Assembly: GCA_030691545.1 (NCBI GenBank) | Contig: JAUYEE010000238.1 | Span: 1-53,546, forward strand | Reading direction: 5' to 3' | Source of the DNA: a bacterium | Lineage (GTDB): Bacteria > Auribacterota > JABMQX01 | Length of the DNA: 53,546 bases | Part shown: positions 25,221-35,001 of the stretch, piece after piece | Numbering within the stretch: position 1 is the first letter of the stretch | How the letters are laid out: every line of letters begins with the position of its first letter | Position numbers and translations under genes: made by a program | The notes under the pieces: generated by a model | The model's database searches: none | What the model was told of the DNA's origin: nothing | What the model saw: only the letters and a program-made list of their open reading frames with translations

Positions 25221-27950
25221 TCAACTTGAATCCATTGTGCGCAAGATCGAGGTGAGTTTCTCGATGTGATAGAGGTCCGCCCTGCACCACGGCTGGTCGA
25301 GATACCGCGCAAGCTCCCCCGGCGAGAGTTCAAGCCCGTCCGCAAGCGCGGCGAAGAGGCCGCGAGCCAGGTGCGGCGGGTTCGTGTAGTTCTCGCCCCC
25401 AATCATCCGCTCGCCGAACGCCTGATACCAGACTGGCAATTGCTTGGCGAGCCCCTGAACGTGGTAACTGAATTTCTCGTTGGCATACTGGCGAAGCAGG
25501 AGACTCACTTCCGGCTGAAGCTCGACGTAACGAGGAATCTTCGAGTTGTGCGACGAGCCAGATTGGCGAATGAGTCTGGAGTCCGCACGCTCGTGGTGAA
25601 CCCGCTCGGCGACCGGGTCCGATAGGCGAACTGCCGCGCGCTCCGCCTCCGCCTCCTCGCCAGCCTTTCTCATCAGACGAACAAAGGCCAGCGTCCCGGC
25701 AATTTGAGCGTTGAGGTGCTCGGCGGCGTCATTTTGATTGTCATCGTGACTGAACCCGCGAGGTCTTGCCGCGTAATCCGCAAAGACCTTCTTTATCCGG
25801 TCCTTGTTCCTGAGCACCTCATCCCAGGCGTCGCCGAAATGGGCATAGGCCCAAACCGCATAGAGGTCCTCGACGTTCGCGGCGTAGTTCACGTGCCGCT
25901 GCGCGAATTGTTTCATGCCGGGCCCGAAATCATAATGCTCTCGCCGCCGACCTTCGTTGTCGTGAACGGGCGTGTTAAGCGGCATGCCTCCTGCGTACAT
26001 CTGGTCCAGGTACTTCTTCGCCTTCGCCCTCACAGGAGGCGAAAGATGAGGCAGCGCCAACGAAAGAATCTCCATCGTTTCGGCCGTTCGCCAGAAGTAC
26101 CGCTGCTCATTCACAATCCCCAGTTCCACAATGAACGGCGCCCAGGGTCCGCCTTCAATCAACTCGGTGACCTCCGCGTCCAGGAGCGAACGGAGTTTGT
26201 CGGCCAAAGAAGATGTCGCGTGCTTCACGTGCACAGGCGGCACAGCAGAGACGACTTGCTCGACGTCCTGGGCAGAGATTGGGGTTTTCTCGACAGTCGG
26301 ATCAAAACCTCCGGGGCCGTGGGTGATGTTTCCGCCGCCAACAAGAGGCAACCGACTTCGTGGAGTGGGAGGTGGAGTTGCCCCGCCGGTTCCCGTCCTG
26401 GGGACATCCGGACCCGCGATGCAGACAACCTGTGAGCCTACGACCCAGAACATTCGTCCTTCGCCGATGGCGATGATGGAGCGGTCGGGTCCGTGCCATT
26501 CGTTCGGCATTCCCGTGAGAAAACCTTTTGCGGCGAGCTCCCGCGCTCCGTCGAAGCTACCTTTGACTGCCGCGGGGCCGAAAATCCCGCCGTAGGTGTC
26601 TCGTCCCCGCCAGATATGCGTGGTCTTTTCTGTCTTGAGGTTCAGCCCGCTGAGTTCGCCCTGATGGGTGCCGACAAGTATGCCATCCATCAGAGAAAGC
26701 GACTGGGTCTCATCGCCAATCATCGGGAAGCCATACCAATCGGCTTCGGGATGGCGGACTTCAGGCCAGGAGAAATCAATACGACCCGTCTGGCGGTTGA
26801 GACGCCCGAGCGCATTGTACCGGCGGACGCCTCGCAGGTAGTCTGACAAGGCTGAGCGGTAATAGACATACAACTCGCCCGTCTTTGGATGGAACGTCGG
26901 CGGCGTCGGCGGATTGTGGAGACCACAGGTGTAAAGAACCGGCGGAATCCAGGGCTCCTTGCCGTCCTCGAGTTGAAACGCATAGAACGTGCGATCATGG
27001 GGATTTTCGCTCAGGTACTTGACGACCGCGTCCTGTTCCGCTCGGCGGCGCTCCGGGGTCTCCTTCATCATGACATCGTTCCATTGGTCGAACAAGATTC
27101 GGTCTTCAGGACCGAGAGGGATTGCTTGCTGCACGCTCTTCAGCAGGTCGCCGTTCCGATTCAGAACGGTGTGGAATCCGTCCGCCGGATTTGTGCGGAC
27201 AATTACCAGACCCTGCCAGATGGTCGGGGCATGGTCGCGGAGGGAAAGCCCTTGAAGCTTCTGCGATTTCCAGAGCAACTCCCCGGACGGAGTCAGGCAG
27301 TACACGTGCATGTCCTCGCTGCCAAAGAGAATTCTGTCCATCCCCGGCGAGAACGAGGCAGGGGTCAAAATCATGTTGTTCGTTTGAAACGTCCATGCAC
27401 GCTCGCCGTTCTCCACCGACACAGCGTGGAAGACTCCCGCGCGATCGCCAACATAGACTTTTTGCCCGTCGCAGGCCGGGGAGACCCAGATGCCGGCGCC
27501 CGCGTCGTATTTCCATATCAAGGCGCCATCGCTTGCGCTCAGGCAGTAAAGATTACCTTGGTGAAAGCCCTCATCCGCCCCGAAGAAGAGCTTCCCCGCG
27601 TCGTAGCAAGGAGAGTGACCGATGGGGCCTCGCGCGCTGAACTGCCAAAGAGTCGAACCGTCCCGCACATCAAGGGCGTAAAGATTTCCCGCGAAGGTCC
27701 CGACAAAGCACTTCCCCTCGGCGACGATTGCCTCGACTCGTGTGGCAATCATCTCCTCGTGGAAATCGCGGTACCACTTGCGCTCGTAGGGGCCTCGAAT
27801 AATTTCGTCGGTGTAGCCGGACCGCTGGTAGTCTCTATGCTGAGTCGGCCACGGGGCGGGCTCCTCTGCCGCTGGTGCTATGGAAGTGAAAACAACCGCA
27901 ATGCCAAAAGCCCAGATCGGGGCATGATTTCGCGCTCCACGGCAAGTCAT
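25221..27950 (-). CDS. Secreted PQQ-like beta-propeller protein with helical C-terminal half
   Basis: The start at 27950 is supported by GGAGG seven bases upstream and by the following signal peptide (IWAFGIAVVFTSIAPAAEEP). Residues about 40-570 contain repeated propeller blades such as GNLYALDVRDGSTLWQF, LYCLSASDGALIWKYDAG and VFHAVSVENGERAWTFQ, as in PQQ-dependent enzymes and BamB. The C-terminal 350 residues are helix-rich and look like an alpha/alpha barrel or a separate helical module with no recognised catalytic motif. At 909 residues it is much longer than BamB. It probably acts in the periplasm or on the surface. A bound PQQ cofactor is not proven. Confidence 0.82.
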   Translation of the reverse strand: MTCRGARNHAPIWAFGIAVVFTSIAPAAEEPAPWPTQHRDYQRSGYTDEIIRGPYERKWYRDFHEEMIATRVEAIVAEGKCFVGTFAGNLYALDVRDGSTLWQFSARGPIGHSPCYDAGKLFFGADEGFHQGNLYCLSASDGALIWKYDAGAGIWVSPACDGQKVYVGDRAGVFHAVSVENGERAWTFQTNNMILTPASFSPGMDRILFGSEDMHVYCLTPSGELLWKSQKLQGLSLRDHAPTIWQGLVIVRTNPADGFHTVLNRNGDLLKSVQQAIPLGPEDRILFDQWNDVMMKETPERRRAEQDAVVKYLSENPHDRTFYAFQLEDGKEPWIPPVLYTCGLHNPPTPPTFHPKTGELYVYYRSALSDYLRGVRRYNALGRLNRQTGRIDFSWPEVRHPEADWYGFPMIGDETQSLSLMDGILVGTHQGELSGLNLKTEKTTHIWRGRDTYGGIFGPAAVKGSFDGARELAAKGFLTGMPNEWHGPDRSIIAIGEGRMFWVVGSQVVCIAGPDVPRTGTGGATPPPTPRSRLPLVGGGNITHGPGGFDPTVEKTPISAQDVEQVVSAVPPVHVKHATSSLADKLRSLLDAEVTELIEGGPWAPFIVELGIVNEQRYFWRTAETMEILSLALPHLSPPVRAKAKKYLDQMYAGGMPLNTPVHDNEGRRREHYDFGPGMKQFAQRHVNYAANVEDLYAVWAYAHFGDAWDEVLRNKDRIKKVFADYAARPRGFSHDDNQNDAAEHLNAQIAGTLAFVRLMRKAGEEAEAERAAVRLSDPVAERVHHERADSRLIRQSGSSHNSKIPRYVELQPEVSLLLRQYANEKFSYHVQGLAKQLPVWYQAFGERMIGGENYTNPPHLARGLFAALADGLELSPGELARYLDQPWCRADLYHIEKLTSILRTMDSS

Positions 27951-28646
27951 CCGGATACCTCCTCTCTGACAGGAAGGAACGTCAGCCTGACGAATAGATT
28001 CATGGTAAGTCTCAGCGGTTCGACAGGCAAGGAATTTGGAGTGACCTGTCAGCAGCCAATCTTTTGGAAGCAGGATTGTCGCCGGATTCACCGCCGCGTC
28101 TGTGTGGCTCCATTGCAATGGCCTGGGACTATTGCGCCCTTACAGGGCTTCGATGATTCGATTCGACGGGGGACCCAGGGCGTTGCCCTGGGCTATCCTA
28201 TGGCGCCCTTTCAGGGCTCAGTTCAAGAGAAGATACCGAGCCCCAACGGGGCGAAATACCTTAGCCCAGGGCAACGCCCTGGGAACGCCGGCCGCCCAAC
28301 CTTGAAAAGCCCTGCCTGCCCGCGTTCGCGCCCACATCCGTTGGACCCGGCACACCGGACTGTGCGCGCTTCTGGATGGCGTCCGCCCGAACGGCCAGAG
28401 GAAGGGCGTCATCGGGCCTCATTTTTGGAGGGCTGCGCTCCCTGTGCAGCACGTGACGCCGGCCAGTGCCACTCAAATGGCCCCCTCCGTCTGTGTGCCT
28501 TTTGAAAAATCGCTGGACAGCGACTCCCGGTTGCGTAACATAGTCAACAGTCGGCATGCAGGATTACTTCGGTGCGCGGCGAGCCAGCGGGCGTCGCAGT
28601 TACTTACAGCAATAGGCAGGTACTCTTTCTTCGGAGGTTCGCAAAG
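27951..28646. other. Gene-free divergent region rich in small hairpins
   Basis: The stretch of about 700 bases separates the divergent propeller gene and sugar-transport operon. No credible gene is present. The centre (28136-28283) is a cluster of five mini-hairpins. The promoters of both flanking genes must lie here, but none stands out. Confidence 0.6.
28136..28283. repeat. Cluster of five mini-hairpins flanked by inverted CCCAGGGC palindromes
   Basis: Hairpins GCCCT-TAC-AGGGC (28136-28148), CCCAGGGC-GTT-GCCCTGGG (28174-28192), GCCCT-TTC-AGGGC (28205-28217), GCCCC-AAC-GGGGC (28240-28252) and CCCAGGGC-AAC-GCCCTGGG (28265-28283). The second and fifth are exact reverse complements, so the block has an inverted architecture and resembles a composite miniature element. 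Confidence 0.75.
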
Positions 28647-29699
28647 ATGACCGAAAAGAAAGGACTGGCGAGAAAGCCCGGTAGAAACCTCAGCCGGCGC
28701 GAAATGTTGAAGCTCGCTGTCGGAGTGGGAGGAACACTCGCGTTTGGAGGAGGCATTCTAACGGGCTGCGGGCGCCGGAAGAATGGGTTGACAGTCGGCG
28801 TTGCCTTCGAGACTCTTCAGACGGAATACTGGGTAGCCAGCATCGAGACGATCCGCGCCGAGCTGAAGAAGCGCGGGATTGAAATGCTGGAGGCAATTGC
28901 CGACGGCGACGCGAACCGTCAGTTCGAGCAAATCCGCAATTTCATCGCGCGCCAGGTTGATGGGATTATCATCGCGCCGAAGGACAAGCACACCGTCATT
29001 CCGATGATTCGGGCAGCGAACCGAGCAAAGATTCCGATTGTTCTCTACAACCGCCCGCCGGCGGAAAGCGACACGAAATCTGTGACGGTGGTCGCCGACA
29101 ATTACGCTATCACGAAAGCAACCGTGGAATACATGGCGGAACAGGCAAAAGCGTCAGGGAAAAAGTACGAGGGGATGATTCTCATTGGCGACCTCGGCGA
29201 CATCAACGCTATCGGCCGACGGGACGGCTTCGACGATGTCGTGAAGAATTGCAGCGATACGATTAGGGTCATGGCGCGCATTCCGACGGAGTGGGACCCG
29301 GAAAAGGCACAATCGGGCGTGACGAACGCCTTGCAGGCGTATCCGGGCATTAACTTCATTTTCACCTCATCCGATTTCTTGTTCCCTTCCATCGTGGCGG
29401 CGCTGAAAACGGTGGACAAGTACAAGAAAATCGGCGAGGAAGGACACGTGATCCTCGGTGGGTTCGATGGGGACGCCACAGCCTATCAAATGCTGGTGCA
29501 CAGGTATCTCGACGCGGATGGCGTCCAGGATATGTACTTCGAGTGCTCGGAGTCCGTGCAAGCAATCTTAGACCTGAGAGCCGGGAAGGAAGTCCCGGAA
29601 CAGATTCTTGACAAGGGCTTCGTCATCCACCAGGGGAACTTGCGGGAAGCCTCCAGGCGAATGTGGGGTGCGCAGTTAAAAAAATCAAGCACCGGCTAA
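28647..29699 (+). CDS. Sugar ABC transporter substrate-binding lipoprotein (ribose/galactose type)
   Basis: The ATG at 28647 follows GGAGG by 9 bases. The N-terminus carries a twin-arginine motif (SRREMLKL, Arg 17-18) and a lipobox LTGCG with the lipidated Cys41, so it is exported and anchored to a membrane. The rest is a type I periplasmic-binding protein: TVGVAFETLQTEYW, IIIAPKDKHTVIPMIR, IPIVLYNRPP and GGFDGDATAYQML. At 350 residues it has the usual length. It heads the importer operon with two permeases and a double ATPase. The bound sugar is not evident. Confidence 0.92.
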   Translation: MTEKKGLARKPGRNLSRREMLKLAVGVGGTLAFGGGILTGCGRRKNGLTVGVAFETLQTEYWVASIETIRAELKKRGIEMLEAIADGDANRQFEQIRNFIARQVDGIIIAPKDKHTVIPMIRAANRAKIPIVLYNRPPAESDTKSVTVVADNYAITKATVEYMAEQAKASGKKYEGMILIGDLGDINAIGRRDGFDDVVKNCSDTIRVMARIPTEWDPEKAQSGVTNALQAYPGINFIFTSSDFLFPSIVAALKTVDKYKKIGEEGHVILGGFDGDATAYQMLVHRYLDADGVQDMYFECSESVQAILDLRAGKEVPEQILDKGFVIHQGNLREASRRMWGAQLKKSSTG

Positions 29700-29778
29700 A
29701 CGGAACCGGCGGATTCCGCAGGCGGACAACCGGCGACGATGCTTGCGAGCTTGGTGCAGGTGACGCACCAAACGGGCG

Positions 29779-30822
29779 GTGAGTGGGGCGGTGCTTCCAA
29801 AAAACCATGGCAACGCGACAGATTTGACTTCCTCAGTTCCGGTCCGTTCCCGCGCGGTCTGGCGGCGGCTGCTCTTCTCAGAACACTTCGTCCTGTATCT
29901 GAGCGTCCTCTATTTTCTCGCGGTGTGGCCTTTCGCCCCGAGACTTGCCTCACCGAGGAACCTCCTCGACATCTTCTCCAACATGTTGCCCCTTCTCTCG
30001 GTCGCCATCGGCCAGACGTTTGTGCTTGTCACGGCAGGGATTGACCTGTCGGTAACTTCCATCATTGCCCTGTCGAGCGTGTTTGGGGCATCCGTCATGA
30101 CGTCGGATGGCGGTCTGCTTTCGGGTAGTATCCTCGCGGTTCCGGCGGGCATCGCGGTGATGTTAGCGACAGGCGTGGCCATTGGGCTGTTGAACGGAAC
30201 CGCCATCGCCCGCCTCCGAATGCCGCCGTTCATGGTCACTCTGACGACCATGATGTTCTTCAGCGGGTTTGCCGTCTGGTTAACGGGGTCGCAGAAAATC
30301 TCGGGTCTCCCCCGGGCTTTCGTCGGCCTGGGTGTGGGGTCCGTTGGCTTTATCCCCTACCCCTTCCTCATAGCCGCCGTTCTCGCGACAGCCGCACACG
30401 TCACGTTGAGCCAGACTGTTGTCGGCCGCTGGATTTACGCCATTGGGCACAATGCCAGGGCGGCGCGAGTGTCCGGCGTTCGCGTGAACCGAACAGTGGT
30501 CTTCGCCTATGCTGCAAGCGGATTCTGCGCGGCGGTCGCTTCCGTTCTCTACACGGCACGCCTCGAGACGGGCGACCCGGTCCTGGGGCAACGCATCCTC
30601 CTAGACATCATCGCAGCCGTGGTGATTGGCGGGACGAGCCTTTTCGGGGGAAAGGGCAAGGTCCTCTGGACAGTGTTTGGCGTCCTGTTCATCACGCTCA
30701 TTGATAACAGTCTGATTATGCTCGAGTTCTCGCATTTCACGATTATGATTGTGAAAGGCGCCGTGATCCTGTTCGCGGCGTTGATGGACGCGTTGCGAAA
30801 TCGGCTTCTCGCCGCGCAGTGA
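29779..30822 (+). CDS. Sugar ABC transporter permease (RbsC/XylH type), first copy
   Basis: This inner-membrane permease has about eight hydrophobic segments and the family motifs FVLVTAGIDLSV near the N-terminus and VVIGGTSLFGGKGKV near the C-terminus. The reading frame opens at a GTG (29779) without a convincing ribosome site; GTG 29791 is an alternative. It lies between the binding protein and the ATPase and should pair with the second permease at 32356. Because there are two different permeases, a heterodimeric channel is likely. Confidence 0.9.
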   Translation: MSGAVLPKNHGNATDLTSSVPVRSRAVWRRLLFSEHFVLYLSVLYFLAVWPFAPRLASPRNLLDIFSNMLPLLSVAIGQTFVLVTAGIDLSVTSIIALSSVFGASVMTSDGGLLSGSILAVPAGIAVMLATGVAIGLLNGTAIARLRMPPFMVTLTTMMFFSGFAVWLTGSQKISGLPRAFVGLGVGSVGFIPYPFLIAAVLATAAHVTLSQTVVGRWIYAIGHNARAARVSGVRVNRTVVFAYAASGFCAAVASVLYTARLETGDPVLGQRILLDIIAAVVIGGTSLFGGKGKVLWTVFGVLFITLIDNSLIMLEFSHFTIMIVKGAVILFAALMDALRNRLLAAQ

Positions 30823-30823
30823 G

Positions 30824-32359
30824 ATGGGCGCGAAACCTATGAGCGATACCATTCTCGAGTGCCGAAACGTAACGAAGAGCTTTTTTGGAGTTCCCGTTCT
30901 CCGCAATGTGAGTCTCACCTTGAAAGCCGGCCGTGTTCTTGGAATTGTCGGCGAGAACGGAGCGGGAAAGTCCACACTGATGAACATCCTCGGCGGTGTG
31001 CTGCGGGCGGATTCGGGGTCAATCCGCCTCGGCGGGAGAAACCATGCGCCTCAAAATCCCGCGGAAGCCTTCCGCGATGGCATTGCATTCATTCACCAGG
31101 AATTGAACCTGTTCACAAACCTCAGCGTTGCGGAGAACATGTTCATTGCCGCATTTCCGAAGACGCGAATTGTCAGGCTGCCCTTGATCCGCCGAAGGGA
31201 GATTCGCGAAAAAACACGAGCCCTGCTGGCGTCGGTGGACCTGCATGTGTCTGCGGAATCTCTCGTGGAGGACCTATCGCCGGGCGAACGGCAAATGGTC
31301 GAGATTGCGAAGGCCCTCGGAGCGGAGGCACGAATCATCATTCTGGATGAACCGACGACCTCACTTTCCTCGCGAGAGACGCAGCGGCTCTTCAGCATCC
31401 TCCAGCGTTTGCGCGGGCAGGGCATATCCATGATTTACATTTCGCACAATCTCGGAGACGTGTTGCGATTGTGCGACGACATCCTCATTCTTCGAGACGG
31501 AAGGGTTGTCGGCGAGGGGCCGAAAGAGGAATTTACACTGGAAAGGATGATTTCGCTGATGGTGGGGCGAAGCATGGATCAGCTCTATCCCTCTCGTTCT
31601 GCGCGACCCTCGGGGGAAATCGTGCTTGAGGTGAAAAGCCTCTCGGAGCCGGGGATCTTGGAGAACATCGCGTTCCAGCTCTACAAAGGGGAGATTCTGG
31701 GGATTTCCGGGCTGATGGGTTCCGGCCGGACAGAACTCGCTCGGATTCTGTTCGGGTTGGATGCATTTGAGCGCGGTGAGATTCTTCTGAACGGCGAGCC
31801 CCTCAAGCGGTGCTCCCCGCACAAACGAATCCACCGAGGAATGGCGTTTCTGACGGAAGACCGCCGCGTTGAGGGTCTTCTGATGAACGCGTCGGTTGAA
31901 GACAACATTGCCCTGGTCTCGCTTCCCTCGTTCGCCCGCGCGTTGCCGGGACTGGTGAATCGCCCGGAGATGCTGAGAGCGGCGGGAAGAGCAGCGAAAG
32001 CGGTGCGGCTGCAATGCAGTTCCCTCTCCCGCCAAACGGCCAAGACTCTCAGCGGCGGAAACCAGCAGAAAGTCGTCCTGGCAAAGTGGCTCCTCGAGAA
32101 ACCGTCGGTCTTTGTCCTCGACGAGCCGACACGAGGGATTGATGTCGGGGCGAAGTTCGAGGTTTACAGAATCATGGATGAGCTTGCGGCAGAAGGAGCG
32201 GGCATTCTGTTCATCTCCTCGGAGATCGAGGAACTGATGGGGATGTGCGACCGCATCCTGGTGATGGCCTACGGGGAAATCCGCGGCTGCATGGCGCGGA
32301 CCCAGTTTGACAAAGAGAAAATCTTTCGGGATGCCCTCATGGAGAACCTGCTACCGTGA
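30824..32359 (+). CDS. Sugar ABC transporter ATP-binding protein with two nucleotide-binding domains
   Basis: The 511-residue RbsA/MglA-type ATPase has a first domain with Walker A GENGAGKS (43-50), the signature LSPGERQ and Walker B IIILDEPTTSL. The second domain has the family-typical arginine variant GLMGSGRTE in its Walker A, then LSGGNQQKV and FVLDEPTRGID. The start codon is one base after the permease stop; ATG 30839 is a possible alternative. Its stop overlaps the next GTG start (GTGA). It energises the importer encoded here. Confidence 0.94.
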   Translation: MGAKPMSDTILECRNVTKSFFGVPVLRNVSLTLKAGRVLGIVGENGAGKSTLMNILGGVLRADSGSIRLGGRNHAPQNPAEAFRDGIAFIHQELNLFTNLSVAENMFIAAFPKTRIVRLPLIRRREIREKTRALLASVDLHVSAESLVEDLSPGERQMVEIAKALGAEARIIILDEPTTSLSSRETQRLFSILQRLRGQGISMIYISHNLGDVLRLCDDILILRDGRVVGEGPKEEFTLERMISLMVGRSMDQLYPSRSARPSGEIVLEVKSLSEPGILENIAFQLYKGEILGISGLMGSGRTELARILFGLDAFERGEILLNGEPLKRCSPHKRIHRGMAFLTEDRRVEGLLMNASVEDNIALVSLPSFARALPGLVNRPEMLRAAGRAAKAVRLQCSSLSRQTAKTLSGGNQQKVVLAKWLLEKPSVFVLDEPTRGIDVGAKFEVYRIMDELAAEGAGILFISSEIEELMGMCDRILVMAYGEIRGCMARTQFDKEKIFRDALMENLLP

Positions 32360-33342
32360 CGACTCGAAAGGGCAACATCGTGCTGTTTGTTCTGAACAAT
32401 GCCCCGCTGATTCTCTTTGCGGCGGTGTTCGGAGGGTTCGCGACTCTTTCGCCCAAGTTTCTGGCCGTCGAGAATCTCGTGAATATTCTTATCCAGAGCG
32501 CCTCCATTGGAATCGTCGCCACGGGGATGACGTTCGTCCTTCTAACAGCAGGAATTGATCTGTCGGTCGGCTCCATCATGTTCCTATCGGCGGCTGCGGC
32601 AGGCAAGTTAATCGCGGGAGGACAACCGATCTCGCTGGCGTTTGCCGTCGCCATTGCCATCGGCGTTGGTTATGGGGCGATCAACGCATTCTTCATTACA
32701 CGGTTGAAAATCCTGCCTTTCATCGTGACACTCTCAACGCAGTTCGCAGGGAGGGGCCTGAGCTTGCTCATCACGCAGACGCGCGCCATGAATCTTCCCC
32801 GCTTGGTGGAAGTGGGATCATCGAAGATTCTAGGAATGCCTGCTCCGGTGTGGTTGTTCGGAGCCGTCGTGGTCTTCGCCCACGTCGTCCTGATGAAGAC
32901 AGCTTTCGGGCGGCATATCTACGCCATCGGAAACGACGCAGAAGGCGCGAAGAAAGCGGGTATCAACACAACCCGCGTAGTGTTTCTGGTGTACGTGGTC
33001 AGCGGCTTATGCGCGGCAATGGGAGGACTTGTGTATCTATCGCGGCTGGGGCTGGTCTCACCCAAGTTAGGTTTGCAGCGGGAGTTCGCCGCAATTGCGG
33101 CGGCGGTTCTGGGAGGGACGAGCCTTTTCGGTGGGAGAGGCAAGGTCCTCCCCGGTACCTTTCTGGGAGCAGCTTTGATCCAGACGGTTGAAAGCGGACT
33201 GGTGTTCATCAAGGCGAGCGAGTACGTCTATCCGCTCGTGACCAGCTTCGTCATTTTCTTTGCGGTGTTTGTGGACAGCCTTCGCCATGTGAAACTCCAG
33301 CAACTGAAGCGTCGGCGAATTCGGGTTGCAGCGACAGGGTGA
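32356..33342 (+). CDS. Sugar ABC transporter permease (RbsC type), second copy
   Basis: The 328-residue inner-membrane permease has motifs FVLLTAGIDLSVGSIMFLS and AAAVLGGTSLFGGRGKVLPG and about eight hydrophobic segments. It starts with GTG and overlaps the ATPase stop, so it is translationally coupled. It differs enough from the first permease to suggest a heterodimer. It ends 70 bases before the convergent kinase gene. Confidence 0.93.
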   Translation: MTTRKGNIVLFVLNNAPLILFAAVFGGFATLSPKFLAVENLVNILIQSASIGIVATGMTFVLLTAGIDLSVGSIMFLSAAAAGKLIAGGQPISLAFAVAIAIGVGYGAINAFFITRLKILPFIVTLSTQFAGRGLSLLITQTRAMNLPRLVEVGSSKILGMPAPVWLFGAVVVFAHVVLMKTAFGRHIYAIGNDAEGAKKAGINTTRVVFLVYVVSGLCAAMGGLVYLSRLGLVSPKLGLQREFAAIAAAVLGGTSLFGGRGKVLPGTFLGAALIQTVESGLVFIKASEYVYPLVTSFVIFFAVFVDSLRHVKLQQLKRRRIRVAATG

Positions 33343-33345
33343 GCA

Positions 33346-33399
33346 GCGAACGGAAGGTGCGGCGTGGGACGGTCGAAGTGGCAATGCCCTTCCGCTCGC
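33346..33399. terminator. Long inverted repeat between convergent genes
   Basis: GCGAACGGAAGG (33346-33357) pairs with CCTTCCGCTCGC (33388-33399) in 11 of 12 positions with a 30-base loop. A second small hairpin AGGCA/TGCCT follows at 33400-33413. Position between convergent stops suggests bidirectional termination; there is no clear U tract. Confidence 0.5.
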
Positions 33400-33412
33400 A
33401 GGCACGGCTGCC

Positions 33413-34921
33413 TCACAACTGGCGAAGAAGCGGGATAAGCGTGGGGTACAACTGCCGATAGAGCTGATAACGAGTCTCGTACGCGGCGCGAGTTTCGGGG
33501 CGGGGCTGGATGTGCCTGTGCGAAAAGACAGTCTGCGCGACGGCGCTTTGCAGTCCGGGGTAAATGCCAGCCGCAGTCCCCGCAAGGATTGCCGCCCCAA
33601 GACAGGCCGCTTCAGTGACCTGCGGCACTCGCAGCGGGATTCCGCAGATGTCCGCCTTGAGTTGCAGCCACAGGCCGCTGCGGGCGCCCCCACCGACCGC
33701 CCGTAACTCCCGTATCGCAATCCCCCCGTCTCTAAGCAGGTCGAGATTGACGCGAAGCTCAAAGGTCAAGCCCTCAAGCACGGCTTTTGCCAGCGTGGAC
33801 CGGTCTGCGGCAAAAGTAAGGCCGAGAATCGCGCCTTTGGAAGAGGTGTCAAGAGTGGGAGTCCCGCTGCCCGAGAAGTGCGGTAAGACCATCAACGGCG
33901 TCGGCCCCTCCGGGGCACCAGCAAGCATCAGGTCATAGGGGTCCTGTCCGGTGCTCCGCGCTGCTGCGCATTCTGGAGCGCAGAATCGGTCTCGAAACCA
34001 ACGTAAGACCAGCCCTCCGCTGTGGTTGAGCGTCATGGCAAGGTACAAATCCGGCACGACGTGGCGATAGACAGAAATATTCGCCCGGCGAAGCACATCG
34101 TTGAGAACCGGAGTCTCCATGGCGACCTCCACGACTTCGGCTGTGCCCGTTGAGACCATGGCTAACCCCGGCTCCACGACACCGCTTCCAAGTGCGGCAC
34201 AAGCCTGGTCGTGCCCGCCGCTGGCCACCAAGACATTGCCGGGAACGCCTAACTCGCGGGCAAGGTAGCGTCGCAACGTGCCGACAACGCCGCCGCCATC
34301 AGGCCCCAGAAGAGCCAACCGTTCCCGCTCAATCCCGCACTCACTCAGGAGGTCATCCGCCCAGCCGTGGCTTGATAGGTCGTACATCTGCGTGCGCGAG
34401 GCGAGACAGTGGCTGATCGTGGCTCGCCCGGTCAAGCGCCGGAGGAAGAAGTCCTCGTACAAAAGAAACTGGTGGGCACGCCTCCAGACTTCGGGTTCGC
34501 GGTTCCTGAGCCACAGGAGCTTGGGGAGCGTATTGATCGTGTGGAGCAGCATGCCGGTCCGGCGAAACAATGTGTCCGGGCCGAACCGCTCCGCGAGCCA
34601 GCGGTTCTCCTCAACGGTGCGCGTGTCCATGCCGAGGATAGCTGGACGCAGCGCGCGGCCCTCGCGGTCCACGGGGATAATCGCCTCCCCTTGGACGGAT
34701 AGGGCCATCGCCTCCAACGAGTCGTCGGCTGTACCGGCAACGGTTTCCCGCACAGCATCCCAGGCGAGTTGCCAGACCTGCTCGGCATCCTGCTCCGCCC
34801 AGCTCGGATGAGGACTAAGAACGGAATACTCCCGCGCGGCCTGGCGGAGAATCGAGCCATCGTGACGGAACGCAATAGCTTTGCAGCCCGTAGTGCCAAT
34901 GTCCAGACCCAGTAGCGACAT
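33413..34921 (-). CDS. FGGY-family carbohydrate kinase (xylulokinase-like)
   Basis: The 502-residue cytosolic kinase has the N-terminal ATP-binding loop [14 protein letters not shown], the catalytic-base region [13 protein letters not shown] and the C-terminal [18 protein letters not shown] with PVCLGAAI-like packing ([12 protein letters not shown]). It phosphorylates a sugar, ketose or polyol; xylulokinase, ribulokinase-like and fuculokinase roles are all possible. It is last in a minus-strand catabolic cluster and convergent with the sugar importer, whose cargo it may phosphorylate. The ATG at 34921 begins the GLDIG strand; a TTG further upstream is unlikely. Confidence 0.9.
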   Translation of the reverse strand: MSLLGLDIGTTGCKAIAFRHDGSILRQAAREYSVLSPHPSWAEQDAEQVWQLAWDAVRETVAGTADDSLEAMALSVQGEAIIPVDREGRALRPAILGMDTRTVEENRWLAERFGPDTLFRRTGMLLHTINTLPKLLWLRNREPEVWRRAHQFLLYEDFFLRRLTGRATISHCLASRTQMYDLSSHGWADDLLSECGIERERLALLGPDGGGVVGTLRRYLARELGVPGNVLVASGGHDQACAALGSGVVEPGLAMVSTGTAEVVEVAMETPVLNDVLRRANISVYRHVVPDLYLAMTLNHSGGLVLRWFRDRFCAPECAAARSTGQDPYDLMLAGAPEGPTPLMVLPHFSGSGTPTLDTSSKGAILGLTFAADRSTLAKAVLEGLTFELRVNLDLLRDGGIAIRELRAVGGGARSGLWLQLKADICGIPLRVPQVTEAACLGAAILAGTAAGIYPGLQSAVAQTVFSHRHIQPRPETRAAYETRYQLYRQLYPTLIPLLRQL

Positions 34922-34965
34922 GGTTTGGCAAACACCTCTTTCGTCCAAAGCTGGACGCCAATCAT

Positions 34966-34994
34966 GCAGGCCCGCTTCCGCACGCCTGCGCTAC
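34966..34994 (-). repeat. Dispersed palindrome family E, copy 3
   Basis: On the minus strand it begins GTAGCGCAGGCG and ends GGGCCTGC, forming a hairpin with a longer loop than the other copies. It fills part of the gap between the isomerase and kinase genes. Confidence 0.55.
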
Positions 34995-35001
34995 CTCACT
35001 G

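Noticed and set aside
28136..28283. CRISPR array
   Set aside because: The repeats are short palindromes of different sequence without regular spacers, and no cas gene is present.
26889..28505. Long open frame (about 538 codons) on the plus strand antisense to the PQQ-propeller gene
   Set aside because: It is opposite a well-supported gene with signal peptide and propeller repeats, shows no recognisable domain, and GC-rich DNA commonly leaves such frames open.
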